From: Actinomycetes bacterium
Lineage (GTDB): Bacteria; Actinomycetota; Acidimicrobiia; Acidimicrobiales; Palsa-688
DNA length: 32,029 nucleotides
NCBI GenBank assembly: GCA_021808665.1
Contig: JAKBBA010000039.1
Location: 1 to 32,029 of the forward strand
Direction: 5' to 3'
In this document: positions 24,606 to 31,643 of the stretch, piece after piece
How the letters are laid out: every line of letters begins with the position of its first letter
Numbering within the stretch: position 1 is the first letter of the stretch
Made by a program: the position numbers and the translations under genes
Notes under the pieces: generated by a model
What the model saw: the letters and a program-made list of their open reading frames with translations, nothing else
Told to the model about the DNA's origin: nothing
The model's database searches: none

Positions 24606-26025
24606 AGGATGCTATAGCTGCGGTCACCTGCGATGACAGTTGGCTCAGCAACGTCGACGGAACAGCCGTGGGATCAGTGTCAAGCTGTGCAAGCATGTTG
24701 GCCACGTCGTTGTCGATTTGCGTTACGGGCCCTTCGAGGGGACCAGCGGTCGCGTTGTTTGCCGGGCCAGCGCTCATTTCGTCCCACGACACCTTGTAAG
24801 CCGGGTTCTTAGCCCACAGAGATTGGATGACGGGTTCTTGAGATGCCGATGTACGCATCGGCACGAATCCTGTGCCGGCGTCGAACGTCGCCATTTGGGT
24901 TGCACTGACGAGATACTTCAGGAACTCCCACGAGGCCGCAAGTTGCGCCGGGGTGGAGGACTTTGGCAGGTAGAGAGACTGGCCTTCCGACGGCAGTCCC
25001 AGGTTAACGCCTCCCACCGATGGGAGGGGGGCAACTTCTATGGTCGCCTTGGGGTAAGACGGGGCAACAGCTTCTACTAATGACAGGGTCCCGCTGGGTG
25101 CAAAGGTGAGACCAGACTGACCGTTCCCCACAGCCAGTATGTTGTCGAAGCCCGAAGTCCCCGGACCCGTAGCGGAAAAGCCCTTAGCCGTTCCGTCAGC
25201 TACCATCTGATGCACGTCCTGGACATACGCAAGGCTCGCCGCATTGTCCAAGGCGGCGGCTGTCGCCGGCTTGCCAGCGCGCCCGTTTTGGTTGTTGACG
25301 TAGTACTGCCCGGCGATACCGTCGAACAGCTGCAGAAGGGCCGGCTGGTTGTAGACAGATATACCATCTGAGTAACCAGCGGCTTTGAACTTGGCTGCGT
25401 CGGCGACGACCTGGGCGAAAGTGGTCGGCGGTGCGCTGATTCCGGCTTTTGTCAACGCCTTTTGGTTGTAATACATTATGTAACCTGCTCCGGTGTACGG
25501 CATACCCCAAAGAGTTCCGTTCACGCTTTGTTGGAGGATACTCTTGGGTAGGAAGTCCGACGTGGAGTACTTATCCGCGGCTATGCAGCTTGCTACCGGT
25601 ATGAAAGACTTCGAGTCGACTGCGTCTTGTACGTAATAGTCATCGAAGAACAGGATGTTCGGCTCCGTATGGTTCTGCAGGGAGTTCAGGTAGGGTGTCC
25701 ACGTTCCGTCAAAGTAGCTTTGCTGGTTCACGTCGGTGACATGCACTTCGCTCTGCGACGAGTTGAACTGCTTGACCAGCTTCAGCATCAGGTATTCTTC
25801 ACTGGTGGGGTCTGTCGCGCTCCCGTTGGCAGACTCCCAGAACGTGATGTTCACCGGATGCGTAGCGGTGGTCAATGCCGATAGGTTGCACTGGCTCGCA
25901 CTTGCAGTACCGCTCGACGCGCTGGCGCCTTGCGCCGCCTTCGAAGTGTTGCTTCCGCACGCGGCTACCACCATCGACAGTGCTACGAAAGCTGGTGCCG
26001 TCGCAGCGATTCTCTTCTTGACCAC
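24589..26025 (-). CDS. ABC importer solute-binding lipoprotein (carbohydrate-type family)
   Basis: This 478-residue protein starts with a lipoprotein signal: KKR, a hydrophobic stretch and VVAAC with the modified Cys at C23, followed by a Ser/Ala-rich linker. The mature part has the family-1 extracellular binding-protein look: VNITFWESANG, GTLWGMPYTGAGYIMYYNQKAL, and ASWEFLKYLVSATQMATF near the C-terminus. It should deliver substrate to MalFGK-type permeases; the only ones visible are at 6431-9298, about 15 kb away and beyond the large operon. The start is GTG 26025 with AGAGAGG about ten bases upstream. The family binds sugars in most known cases, but peptide-linked or amino-sugar ligands are conceivable given the neighbours. 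Confidence 0.9.
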   Translation of the reverse strand: MVKKRIAATAPAFVALSMVVAACGSNTSKAAQGASASSGTASASQCNLSALTTATHPVNITFWESANGSATDPTSEEYLMLKLVKQFNSSQSEVHVTDVNQQSYFDGTWTPYLNSLQNHTEPNILFFDDYYVQDAVDSKSFIPVASCIAADKYSTSDFLPKSILQQSVNGTLWGMPYTGAGYIMYYNQKALTKAGISAPPTTFAQVVADAAKFKAAGYSDGISVYNQPALLQLFDGIAGQYYVNNQNGRAGKPATAAALDNAASLAYVQDVHQMVADGTAKGFSATGPGTSGFDNILAVGNGQSGLTFAPSGTLSLVEAVAPSYPKATIEVAPLPSVGGVNLGLPSEGQSLYLPKSSTPAQLAASWEFLKYLVSATQMATFDAGTGFVPMRTSASQEPVIQSLWAKNPAYKVSWDEMSAGPANNATAGPLEGPVTQIDNDVANMLAQLDTDPTAVPSTLLSQLSSQVTAAIASYGSSS

Positions 26026-26278
26026 TACCGTGAATCCTCTCTCGCTTGTATTACAATTTGGTTAAAATGTCCGTGGCCTCGGGGCCGGGTGGATCGTTTG
26101 CACGCCTATTCCTTGTTGGTAGTTGTCCCCCACATCCATAACATGACTTGTAGAGGAGAGGGTAATAGCCACGTTCGTAGATTGCAGCTGCCTAGTTGAG
26201 GCTAAAATCGCCCGAAGACTACACACTCTGCTACGTGGCAGCCTCGGGGAGCCTCGTTGAGGCTCCTACACTCAGGAG
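26026..26278. promoter_or_regulatory. divergent control region between the binding protein and the M20 dipeptidase
   Basis: No gene is seen in these 253 bp. An AT-rich patch at 26046-26070 probably holds the binding-protein promoter (TAATAC-like -10 on the minus strand). On the + strand TTGCAG (26182-26187) and TAAAAT (26203-26208) form a weak promoter with a 15-base spacer. GTTGAGGCT occurs at 26195-26203 and 26256-26264, GCCTCGGGG at 26076-26084 and 26241-26249, and CTGCTACGTGGCAG at 26228-26241 is a near-palindrome. Confidence 0.45.
26248..26266 (+). repeat. perfect 8-bp hairpin in the leader of the M20 dipeptidase
   Basis: GGAGCCTC and GAGGCTCC pair around a GTT loop. It lies just before the AGGAGGT Shine-Dalgarno sequence (26274-26280). 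There is no U-tract, so it is not a classical terminator; an operator or an mRNA control element is possible. Confidence 0.5.
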
Positions 26279-27700
26279 GTGCCGCCTACAGTCCGTTCTA
26301 GCGGAGCCTTCACCTCGCAAGCCTTGGCTCCGCTGGTCCCATTCTTATCAATTCCGTGTCTGTCGCCCGCTTTCGATGCCAGTTGGGAATCCGCCGGGCA
26401 TATTGTGGACGCCGTCGAGTTGTTAGCCGAGTGGGCGGCTCGGAGATCCATTAGGGGCTTGCAGATAGAGATTATCCGACACCCTGGACGCACCCCGCTA
26501 CTTCTTTGCGAGATCCCCAGTAGCACTCGACAGGCGAAGGGAACTGTCGTCTTGTACGGGCACTTCGACAAGCAACCACCGCTCGGCGACTGGAGCCCGG
26601 GACTCGGACCTTTCCATCCCGTGCTGCAGGGAGACCGCTTGTACGGGAGGGGCTCCGTCGATGACGGATACGCTCTCTTCGCCGCACTCCTGGCCATCGA
26701 GGCCGCCGAGAGCTCCGGCAGGGGGCATAGCCGTTGCTTGATATTAATCGAAGGAAGCGAGGAGAGCGCTAGCCCCGATCTAGACTCGTATCTCGAAGCT
26801 TTAGCAGGTCGCACCGGCGATGTCGATCTTGTCGTGTGTCTCGACTCCAGCGCTCCGACTTATGACCGGCTGTGGCTGACGCAGTCCTTGCGAGGTAACG
26901 TGGTTCTGACGGTCGAAGTTGCCGTCCTGGAGAATGCCGTACACTCGGGTAGTGCGTCAGGGATTGTGCCCTCGTCGTCTCGCGTGATGCGCCAGTTGCT
27001 CGACCGGCTTGAGGATTCGACCACTGGCGAGGTGAAGCTGGCTCCCCTGAACGCCTGCCCGCCGGCCGAGCACATAGGCCGGCTAAGCGCACTCGCAAGC
27101 GAGCTTGGAGATATCGTGGCGGCCGCACTACCCACGCTGCCCGGTGTGCGCCTGGCAGGCGTCGATGCCAAGGACCGTCTCTTGCGCCAAGCGTGGTCCC
27201 CCGCCATGTCGGTGATCGGGGTGGACGGCATCCCTCCTGTGGCTACTGGCGGCAACGTGGTGCACACTTCTACGACGGTCAACTTGTCCATGCGTATCCC
27301 ACCATCGGTTGACGCCGACAGGGCGGCGGACGCCATCGTCGAGGTCCTGACTGAAGATGCCCCTTCAGGTGCCCGCGTGTCAGTATCTACCCATTCGCCG
27401 GCATCCGGCTGGTGTTCGCCGGACCCATCGCCGTGGCTAGTTCGGGGTCTTCGTCAGGCTTCGCTGGCTGGCTTCGGCCACGAACCGGGATGGACCAGCG
27501 AAGGTGGCACGATTCCGTTCATGTCCCTCATTGCTCGCCGGTTCCCTGAATCCGAGATCGTAGCTACGGGCGTTCTCGGGCCCGGGTCGAACGCCCACGG
27601 GATCGACGAGAGCCTCTACCTTCCGGCAGCCGACGCACTGACCGTTTCCCTCGCCAGCTTGTTGAACGCTCACGCATCTAAAGGGAAAGACGGGGACTAG
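26279..27700 (+). CDS. M20 family dipeptidase/carboxypeptidase
   Basis: This 473-residue metallopeptidase is of the longer M20 dipeptidase type. The zinc-site residues are H95 and D97 in VVLYGHFDKQPP, D128/D129 in GRGSVDDGYALF, E161/E162 in IEGSEESASPDL, and a later Asp in VCLDSSAPTYD. The inserted dimerisation domain follows (NVVLTVEVAVLENAVHSG), and GPGSNAHGIDESLYLPA near the end supplies the last His. No signal peptide is seen. The listed GTG 26279 overlaps the AGGAGGT sequence, which is too close for that site; TTG 26324 and ATT 26351 are downstream options, so the exact start is open. It is read alone and its stop overlaps the PucR gene stop by three to four bases. It should cut small peptides made by the other peptidases. 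Confidence 0.86.
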   Translation: MPPTVRSSGAFTSQALAPLVPFLSIPCLSPAFDASWESAGHIVDAVELLAEWAARRSIRGLQIEIIRHPGRTPLLLCEIPSSTRQAKGTVVLYGHFDKQPPLGDWSPGLGPFHPVLQGDRLYGRGSVDDGYALFAALLAIEAAESSGRGHSRCLILIEGSEESASPDLDSYLEALAGRTGDVDLVVCLDSSAPTYDRLWLTQSLRGNVVLTVEVAVLENAVHSGSASGIVPSSSRVMRQLLDRLEDSTTGEVKLAPLNACPPAEHIGRLSALASELGDIVAAALPTLPGVRLAGVDAKDRLLRQAWSPAMSVIGVDGIPPVATGGNVVHTSTTVNLSMRIPPSVDADRAADAIVEVLTEDAPSGARVSVSTHSPASGWCSPDPSPWLVRGLRQASLAGFGHEPGWTSEGGTIPFMSLIARRFPESEIVATGVLGPGSNAHGIDESLYLPAADALTVSLASLLNAHASKGKDGD

Positions 27701-29379
27701 TTGGGTCGACGCGGATGTCTGGAGTTGCCTCTAGCTGACGCTCCTCGCAATCGAATGACTCGCAGTCCTTGTATTGCGAGCTCTAACCGAAATGCCTGTT
27801 CGTGCTCGTCGAGACTTCTCCCGAGCAGCGACTCTATACGGTCTATTCGGTGATATAAAGTCCGTCGTTCTATGTTCAGTTCGCGTGCGACAGCGGATTT
27901 GTTCCCTCCGGCACCTAGATAGACCCCAAGCGTCGGTAGTAAGGCCAGAGAACTTTCGGCGTCGTGCTTGAGTAGCGCACCTAGCTCCGATTCGACGAAC
28001 TGCGCCAGATCTCCGCTTTCCCACAGTTTGAGCAAGAGGTGGTGGACGCCCAGGTTGTAGTAGAGGTGTGCGCCTTCGATTCCGCCTCTTGCACCGTACT
28101 CGAAGGCTTCCGTCGCCTGCTCGAAGGCGCGGCGCAGAGACGTCGGCGGGGACACGTCGCTCACTCCTACGAACAGCGACGAGTCGACGAGTGCCGTCGA
28201 CACGGCGGCGTGCAACCCTGCCGCGAAACGGCCGATCTCGTCAGGTCGACCGTCTCCAGTGGTCAATCCGACGATAGCCATCACCCTCGCGGCTTCTACA
28301 GCGTCGACAGACACTAGACCAGCCTTCCTTACCGCCGAGCGAACCGCGCCGAGCAAGTCGTGGGGTGCCAGTTCGTGCGCCGTTGCCCCGCTGTAAGCTT
28401 CCGATTGCTGTTCGAGAAACGCCGTGCCTACTACGACCGCGATGAGAGGCAAACCTTCGAGGTCGGCCCCGAGGTTGCGAGCGCGCAACATGACCTCTTG
28501 GCGTCCCTGGACTCCACCTTGAAGGATGTCGGATATCAGGGACCGTCTTGCCCGGTCAGCGACGATCACGGGGCTGCGGTCAATCAGGATCGATATGGCG
28601 ATCGCCGCAGCTGCCCGATCGAGTATCGACGCGTCTACGTCGCTTGACTGCTTGTGAGACTCGATCAGATGGAGTCGCCCTAACTGTTCGTCGCGCAGAG
28701 TAACGACGCACCATCTGCACCCCGGGGACGACGTCGTGTGTCCCCACCCCACCCGATCGGGGTCCTCGTGGGCCGATCGGGCGTGGCGAGGCCAAGCCTG
28801 GAGTATTTCGTCGACCCTGCCCTCCGGGTCTGCGGCTGCGATCACCTGATGTGCCAGGTCCTCCAAGACGATCGGATTGCTGACCTGCAAGGCCAGCCTA
28901 CCGAGCAGGTCGCTGACACCTCCCCCGTGCAACAAGAGTTGTGCCATGTCTGTTGTGAGATCGTCTATGCGTGACAGCTGGGTCGAGCGCCTGTCGACAA
29001 TAGCCGTGTGCACTTGCTCAGTGATCTGCACGAACTGACCTTCTCGTTGTAGGACGATGAGTGGCAGTCCTACCCTGTCTGCCTCCTGGATGCACGCGTA
29101 AGGCACCGAACTGAAGGTCCGCCCGAGCTCTATGACCAAGCCTGCAACCCTGGCTGCGGCCAGATCGCGGATTATCCGGCTGAGCATCTGCGTGCCCTGG
29201 CCGAAGGGAATCCCCGTGGTAAGTAGAAGCTCGCCTCCTTGAACCAGTCGGTCGATGTAGTCCACTTCGAAGATGTGCACCCACCGTACTGTCCGGTCCA
29301 GCTTGCTCGCGCCGGCAACGACCTTGGCTCCAGCCTGGACGAAGACGTTCATCTCCAGGACTTCGGCGAGGCTCATCAC
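27697..29379 (-). CDS. PucR-family transcriptional regulator
   Basis: This 560-residue protein has the PucR N-terminal ligand domain (SLAEVLEMNVF, VRWVHIFEVDYIDRLVQGGELLLTTG, LVIELGRTFSSVPYACIQEAD) and a C-terminal helix-turn-helix (GNKSAVARELNIERRTLYHRIDRIESLLG) at about residues 500-550. A central nucleotidyl-cyclase-like or GGDEF-like region common in this family lies between them. PucR-type proteins often activate nearby nitrogen-compound catabolic genes. It is the only regulator in the window, so it is the natural candidate to control the surrounding operons, though no binding site is proven. The start is GTG 29379 or ATG 29376. TAAGAT on the minus strand at 29393-29388 would put transcription about five bases before the ATG, so the mRNA may be nearly leaderless. 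Confidence 0.92.
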   Translation of the reverse strand: MMSLAEVLEMNVFVQAGAKVVAGASKLDRTVRWVHIFEVDYIDRLVQGGELLLTTGIPFGQGTQMLSRIIRDLAAARVAGLVIELGRTFSSVPYACIQEADRVGLPLIVLQREGQFVQITEQVHTAIVDRRSTQLSRIDDLTTDMAQLLLHGGGVSDLLGRLALQVSNPIVLEDLAHQVIAAADPEGRVDEILQAWPRHARSAHEDPDRVGWGHTTSSPGCRWCVVTLRDEQLGRLHLIESHKQSSDVDASILDRAAAAIAISILIDRSPVIVADRARRSLISDILQGGVQGRQEVMLRARNLGADLEGLPLIAVVVGTAFLEQQSEAYSGATAHELAPHDLLGAVRSAVRKAGLVSVDAVEAARVMAIVGLTTGDGRPDEIGRFAAGLHAAVSTALVDSSLFVGVSDVSPPTSLRRAFEQATEAFEYGARGGIEGAHLYYNLGVHHLLLKLWESGDLAQFVESELGALLKHDAESSLALLPTLGVYLGAGGNKSAVARELNIERRTLYHRIDRIESLLGRSLDEHEQAFRLELAIQGLRVIRLRGASARGNSRHPRRPN

Positions 29380-29791
29380 GACCGCCTATCTTAGGACTTG
29401 AGCGACGAAGACCTTCTGGAGCGACGACGCCGGGTGGCCCGGACGAGTCCGTCCCCCTCTCCGGAGACGGCAACCACCCGGTCATCAAGACGGGTGGAAG
29501 TCAGGCTTACGCGACGTCCAGCACAGCTAACGTCGCTCGTGCGGTTTGGTGGAATGCCGAGTCCGTGGTCCAGGGTGGGTACATCTAACGTCATCACTCT
29601 TGGCAGTATCGAGACTTGCGACTGTCTAACGCCCACCGCGTTTGTGCAGTGGAGCAGTCAGCAATCACCAACCCGGGTGCAAACTAAAAGGCTGTCGAGG
29701 ACGGATCCGGTGAGCGTCCCGACTGACCGCACAATGGTTTCGTAGCTCCCGGTGCCGTCGCGGTTGCAGCTGGTCATAAGCGGCAGCCGGT
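29380..29791. promoter_or_regulatory. gene-poor region upstream of the PucR gene
   Basis: I find no convincing gene in this 412-bp stretch. The pucR-side part has a TAAGAT -10 candidate (29388-29393, minus strand) and a direct repeat GAGCGACGA at 29400-29408 and 29419-29427 (period 19), a possible autoregulatory site. CTAACG recurs at 29527, 29585 and 29626, the first two extended to CTAACGTC. Frames here read as Arg/Ser/Thr-rich shadow sequence. Confidence 0.4.
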
Positions 29792-30168
29792 CTACAAAAC
29801 CTCCACTGCGCAGTGAATGCCAGGATCGGCTGGGAGCTTTGCATCCGTGGTAAGTAACGACGTGGCGGGCAGCATCTCCGTCAGAGCCACGTACGCAGCG
29901 TCGTAGGCGGAAAGGTTGTGGTGCAACGCCCACATGCGACCCCGAAGCCAGTCCGCGGGAACCGGGTGAGGCTGAGCCTCCCGAAACCGTCCATGGCCGC
30001 GGTCGCCGCTTCGTCGGTCAAGTCCCCTCGAAGGGCTAGGCGACGCAGGACGTTCGTAACTTCGCTGTCGATCAGGTGCGGGACCACCAACTCCTCGCCA
30101 CCGAGAGTGTCCGGTTCGATACCGCCGGCGAGAACACCGACTAACACACCAGCGTCGACCACCCTCAC
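29792..30168 (-). pseudogene. VapC-like PIN-domain toxin, frameshifted
   Basis: Reading from GTG 30168, the first frame gives VRVVDAGVLVGVLAGG, then VVPHLIDSEVTNVLRRLALRG and GFGRLSLTRFP, typical of a PIN-domain ribonuclease toxin. Similarity then moves to another frame with ADWLRGRMWALHHN, LSAYDAAYVALTEML and LLTTDAKL up to the stop at 29792. The switch lies at about 29950-29966. All four acidic residues expected in a VapC active site are present across the two frames, so the break may be recent, or a sequencing error. The gene lies just downstream of a broken antitoxin. Each frame alone gives a truncated, probably inactive protein. Confidence 0.8.
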
Positions 30169-30169
30169 T

Positions 30170-30406
30170 CTTTCCGACCCTCTGTAGCGCTGCGAGGATG
30201 TTCTCGCGCGCCACCTTCGTGGCGACCCGCGCTCTAGTTTCAGCAATGACCCGGGCGTTGAACTTGGCTACTTCGGCGCGGCGGGCCAGGTGTTCCAGTT
30301 CACGAAGCACGTATCAGTTCAACGAGAGCTTCTCGGCGCCGACCGCGTTGACCAAGGCCTCGTGCACATCGTCAGGGACGTCGCGGATTTGGATCACCCT
30401 GGACAC
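30170..30406 (-). pseudogene. VapB/FitA-like antitoxin with in-frame stop
   Basis: From GTG 30406 the frame reads SRVIQIRDVPDDVHEALVNA and then GAEKLSLN, the ribbon-helix-helix DNA-binding part of FitA/VapB-type antitoxins. It is followed by TGA at 30316-30314. The same frame then continues with YVLRELEHLARRAEVAKF and RVIAETRARVA, the expected rest of such a protein. This is therefore a nonsense mutation after residue 30 rather than a gene end. GTG 30310 could restart translation, but that product would lack the DNA-binding part. The 3' limit is approximate, because this frame runs on into the toxin region without a stop. Confidence 0.78.
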
Positions 30407-30469
30407 TTGCTCATCGTACCTACAACTGGGTGCAGATTGCACCTACTCGCTGGTTACCTGCGGACTTGG

Positions 30470-30625
30470 TCAATTACGTAGGGCGGCCCTGACCTTATTC
30501 GCCGACCAGGCAAGATCGATCATCTCCTGGCGCTCAACCTCCCTGTCGACGAAATCCTCGACTGGGACAGGGCCGCTGTGGCGGAACGGGTTTACTCCCG
30601 CGGGCAGATTTCCTGATCTCAGCAC
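30470..30625 (-). pseudogene. N-terminal remnant of an AAA-type ATPase
   Basis: A 51-codon frame from GTG 30625 reads NLPAGVNPFRHSGPVP, then VEDFVDREVERQEMIDLA and WSANKVRAALRN before TGA. The NPF...GPV...DFVDRE pattern is the conserved opening of a group of AAA-type ATPases. These continue straight into a Walker A motif (an R-R-x-G-K-T/S pattern), which is missing here. The gene therefore seems cut just before its nucleotide-binding site, and the DNA beyond belongs to the vapBC remnant. Identification rests on a short segment. Confidence 0.5.
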
Positions 30626-30642
30626 AACAGGGCGCTACCACG

Positions 30643-30666
30643 TCGTGCTCCGGATCCGGAGCACGA
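30643..30666. repeat. 24-bp perfect palindrome
   Basis: The half-site TCGTGCTCCGGA is followed directly by its exact reverse complement, with the symmetry centre between 30654 and 30655. It lies 18 bp upstream of the ATPase-remnant start on the minus strand and 49 bp before the acidic ORF on the + strand. It could be an operator, a hairpin, or a recombination or transposon site. Confidence 0.6.
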
Positions 30667-30714
30667 GCGCTTTGGTACGGACTGCAGCACGACCCGGCTG
30701 GGCTGCTCCGCGGC

Positions 30715-30894
30715 GTGGCACTCTTTGACTTCGAGGCTGAGCATGCCCCGTACGGCGACGAAACGTGGACGCACACGATTCTGCGACTCGACGACGATCC
30801 GGTGGTACTGAGCGCGCTGGAGGGGTACGGCATAGAGGTGATCGCCGACCCCGAGCCCGAGGTGATCGCTCTCGACGACTCCAGGCTTCTGTGA
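30715..30894 (+). CDS. short acidic ORF, probably a C-terminal fragment
   Basis: From GTG 30715 a 59-codon frame reads ALFDFEAEHAPYGDETWTHT, then LRLDDDPVVLSALEGYGIEV and ends in EVIALDDSRLL. Codon choice (many G or C third bases) and composition look coding, unlike the other frames here. The frame stays open upstream as WYGLQHDPAGLLRG without a clear start, so this may be the tail of a longer gene whose front has been lost. I do not recognise the family. The stop is followed six bases later by a perfect tandem repeat. Confidence 0.35.
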   Translation: MALFDFEAEHAPYGDETWTHTILRLDDDPVVLSALEGYGIEVIADPEPEVIALDDSRLL

Positions 30895-30900
30895 CTGAGA

Positions 30901-30942
30901 TGTCGACTAGAGCCACGGGACTGTCGACTAGAGCCACGGGAC
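30901..30942. repeat. perfect tandem duplication of a 21-bp unit
   Basis: Two identical 21-bp units (30901-30921 and 30922-30942) begin TGTCGACTAGAGCC and end ACGGGAC. They follow directly after the acidic ORF. Short terminal repeats of this kind occur at the ends of some insertion sequences, but no intact element is present. Confidence 0.7.
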
Positions 30943-31040
30943 CTCGGGTCGGGTCGCAACTCGGGATAGCTGACACATTGCCCACCTGAAAAGGTTGGCG
31001 GCGCAGGATCCATACCGGTCCACTCCAATCTAAGGAGTGC

Positions 31041-31286
31041 CTACGACCAGGCACCGATCATCCCATCCGGGCCCGAGTCCACCGGCGGTTGTGCTGGGGA
31101 GCAGGACCATCCGAGGACGTCGTCGCCTGGGTGCCAGCGAGAGACCCCTTCGCCGATGGCGGTCATGGTGCCGGCAAGGTCGCTTCCTTGTCCGCTGGGG
31201 AACGTGGCCGGCAGCCTGTCGTGGAGGGCGCCTGTGCGGATCCTGGCCTCACCGGGGTTGAACCCGGTGGCGCGGATTTGAGCCAA
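31041..31286 (-). pseudogene. zinc-binding (MDR/quinone-type) oxidoreductase fragment
   Basis: The minus-strand frame reads IRATGFNPGEARIRTGALHD, then RLPATFPSGQGSDLAGTM and GEGVSRWHPGDDVLGW. This is the GroES-like N-terminal part of NADP-dependent medium-chain dehydrogenase/quinone oxidoreductase proteins, in which P-G-x-D-x-A-G and the GDxV turn are conserved. The front of the domain and everything after DDVLGW are missing. The upstream end meets a transposase fragment at about 31285-31290, so the gene seems broken by rearrangement. The real homology probably ends near 31100. Confidence 0.65.
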
Positions 31287-31287
31287 G

Positions 31288-31369
31288 CGACCGACTTACC
31301 CGTCTCGGCGACAATCCGAACCGCCCCCTCCCGGAACTCCTCAGCGTATTTCCGACGAACCCCAGCCAT
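31288..31369 (-). mobile_element. IS3-family transposase (OrfA) N-terminal remnant
   Basis: ATG 31369, preceded by AAGGAG at good spacing, opens MAGVRRKYAEEFREGAVRIVAETGKSVA when read in two parts: MAGVRRKYAEEF and REGAVRIVAETGKSVA. This is the usual start of IS3-type OrfA helix-turn-helix proteins. The similarity stops at about residue 28, and the frame runs into the oxidoreductase fragment. The translation signals are intact but the protein is not. Confidence 0.7.
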
Positions 31370-31602
31370 GATCACTCCTTATAGTGCACGCCTCCGCACT
31401 TCCAGGGGAATTTCAATGCACTCAATGGCAGCCAACCAGGGCGCCGTGCCCGCTCCCACCGCTAAATCGGCGTTTGTCTTTGCGTCGATCCTGGCCCTTC
31501 CGGGTGGCGCTGATTTTCCATTCTGCGACGAGTTGATTGACACTGAGCTGAGCCACGAGGGGTGTGTTGCCGGGATGGCCGCCGAGCCGAGTGAGGATTT
31601 TA
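31370..31602. other. gene-free stretch beside the IS3 remnant
   Basis: This stretch contains the AAGGAG ribosome-binding site of the IS3 remnant. On the minus strand at 31542-31515 a segment starts TGTCAATCAAC and continues CGTCGCAGAATGGAAAATC, which looks like an insertion-sequence end rather than coding DNA. No frame reads as a plausible protein. Confidence 0.35.
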
Positions 31603-31633
31603 TATCGCTCTACGATTGAGTCGTAGCACGATA
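31603..31633. promoter_or_regulatory. 31-bp operator-like dyad upstream of the CLC gene
   Basis: TATCG-ct-CTACGA, a TTGAG centre, and TCGTAG-ca-CGATA form an interrupted palindrome: 11 of 13 positions in each arm match, centred at 31618. It ends 10 bases before the GTG start of the channel gene and overlaps where its promoter should be, so a repressor site is likely. Confidence 0.55.
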
Positions 31634-31643
31634 GAGTTAGGGT

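Noticed and set aside
27774..29379. Several plus-strand frames across the PucR gene
   Set aside because: They are antisense to a gene with clear PucR and helix-turn-helix segments and show no motifs of their own.
30482..30616. Plus-strand peptide with LALNLPVDEILDWDRAAVAE
   Set aside because: It has no start codon and lies antisense to the better-supported ATPase remnant.
31249..31268. CACCGGG/CCCGGTG inverted repeat with a GTTGAA loop
   Set aside because: It lies inside the conserved GFNPGE coding part of the oxidoreductase fragment and probably reflects codon choice.
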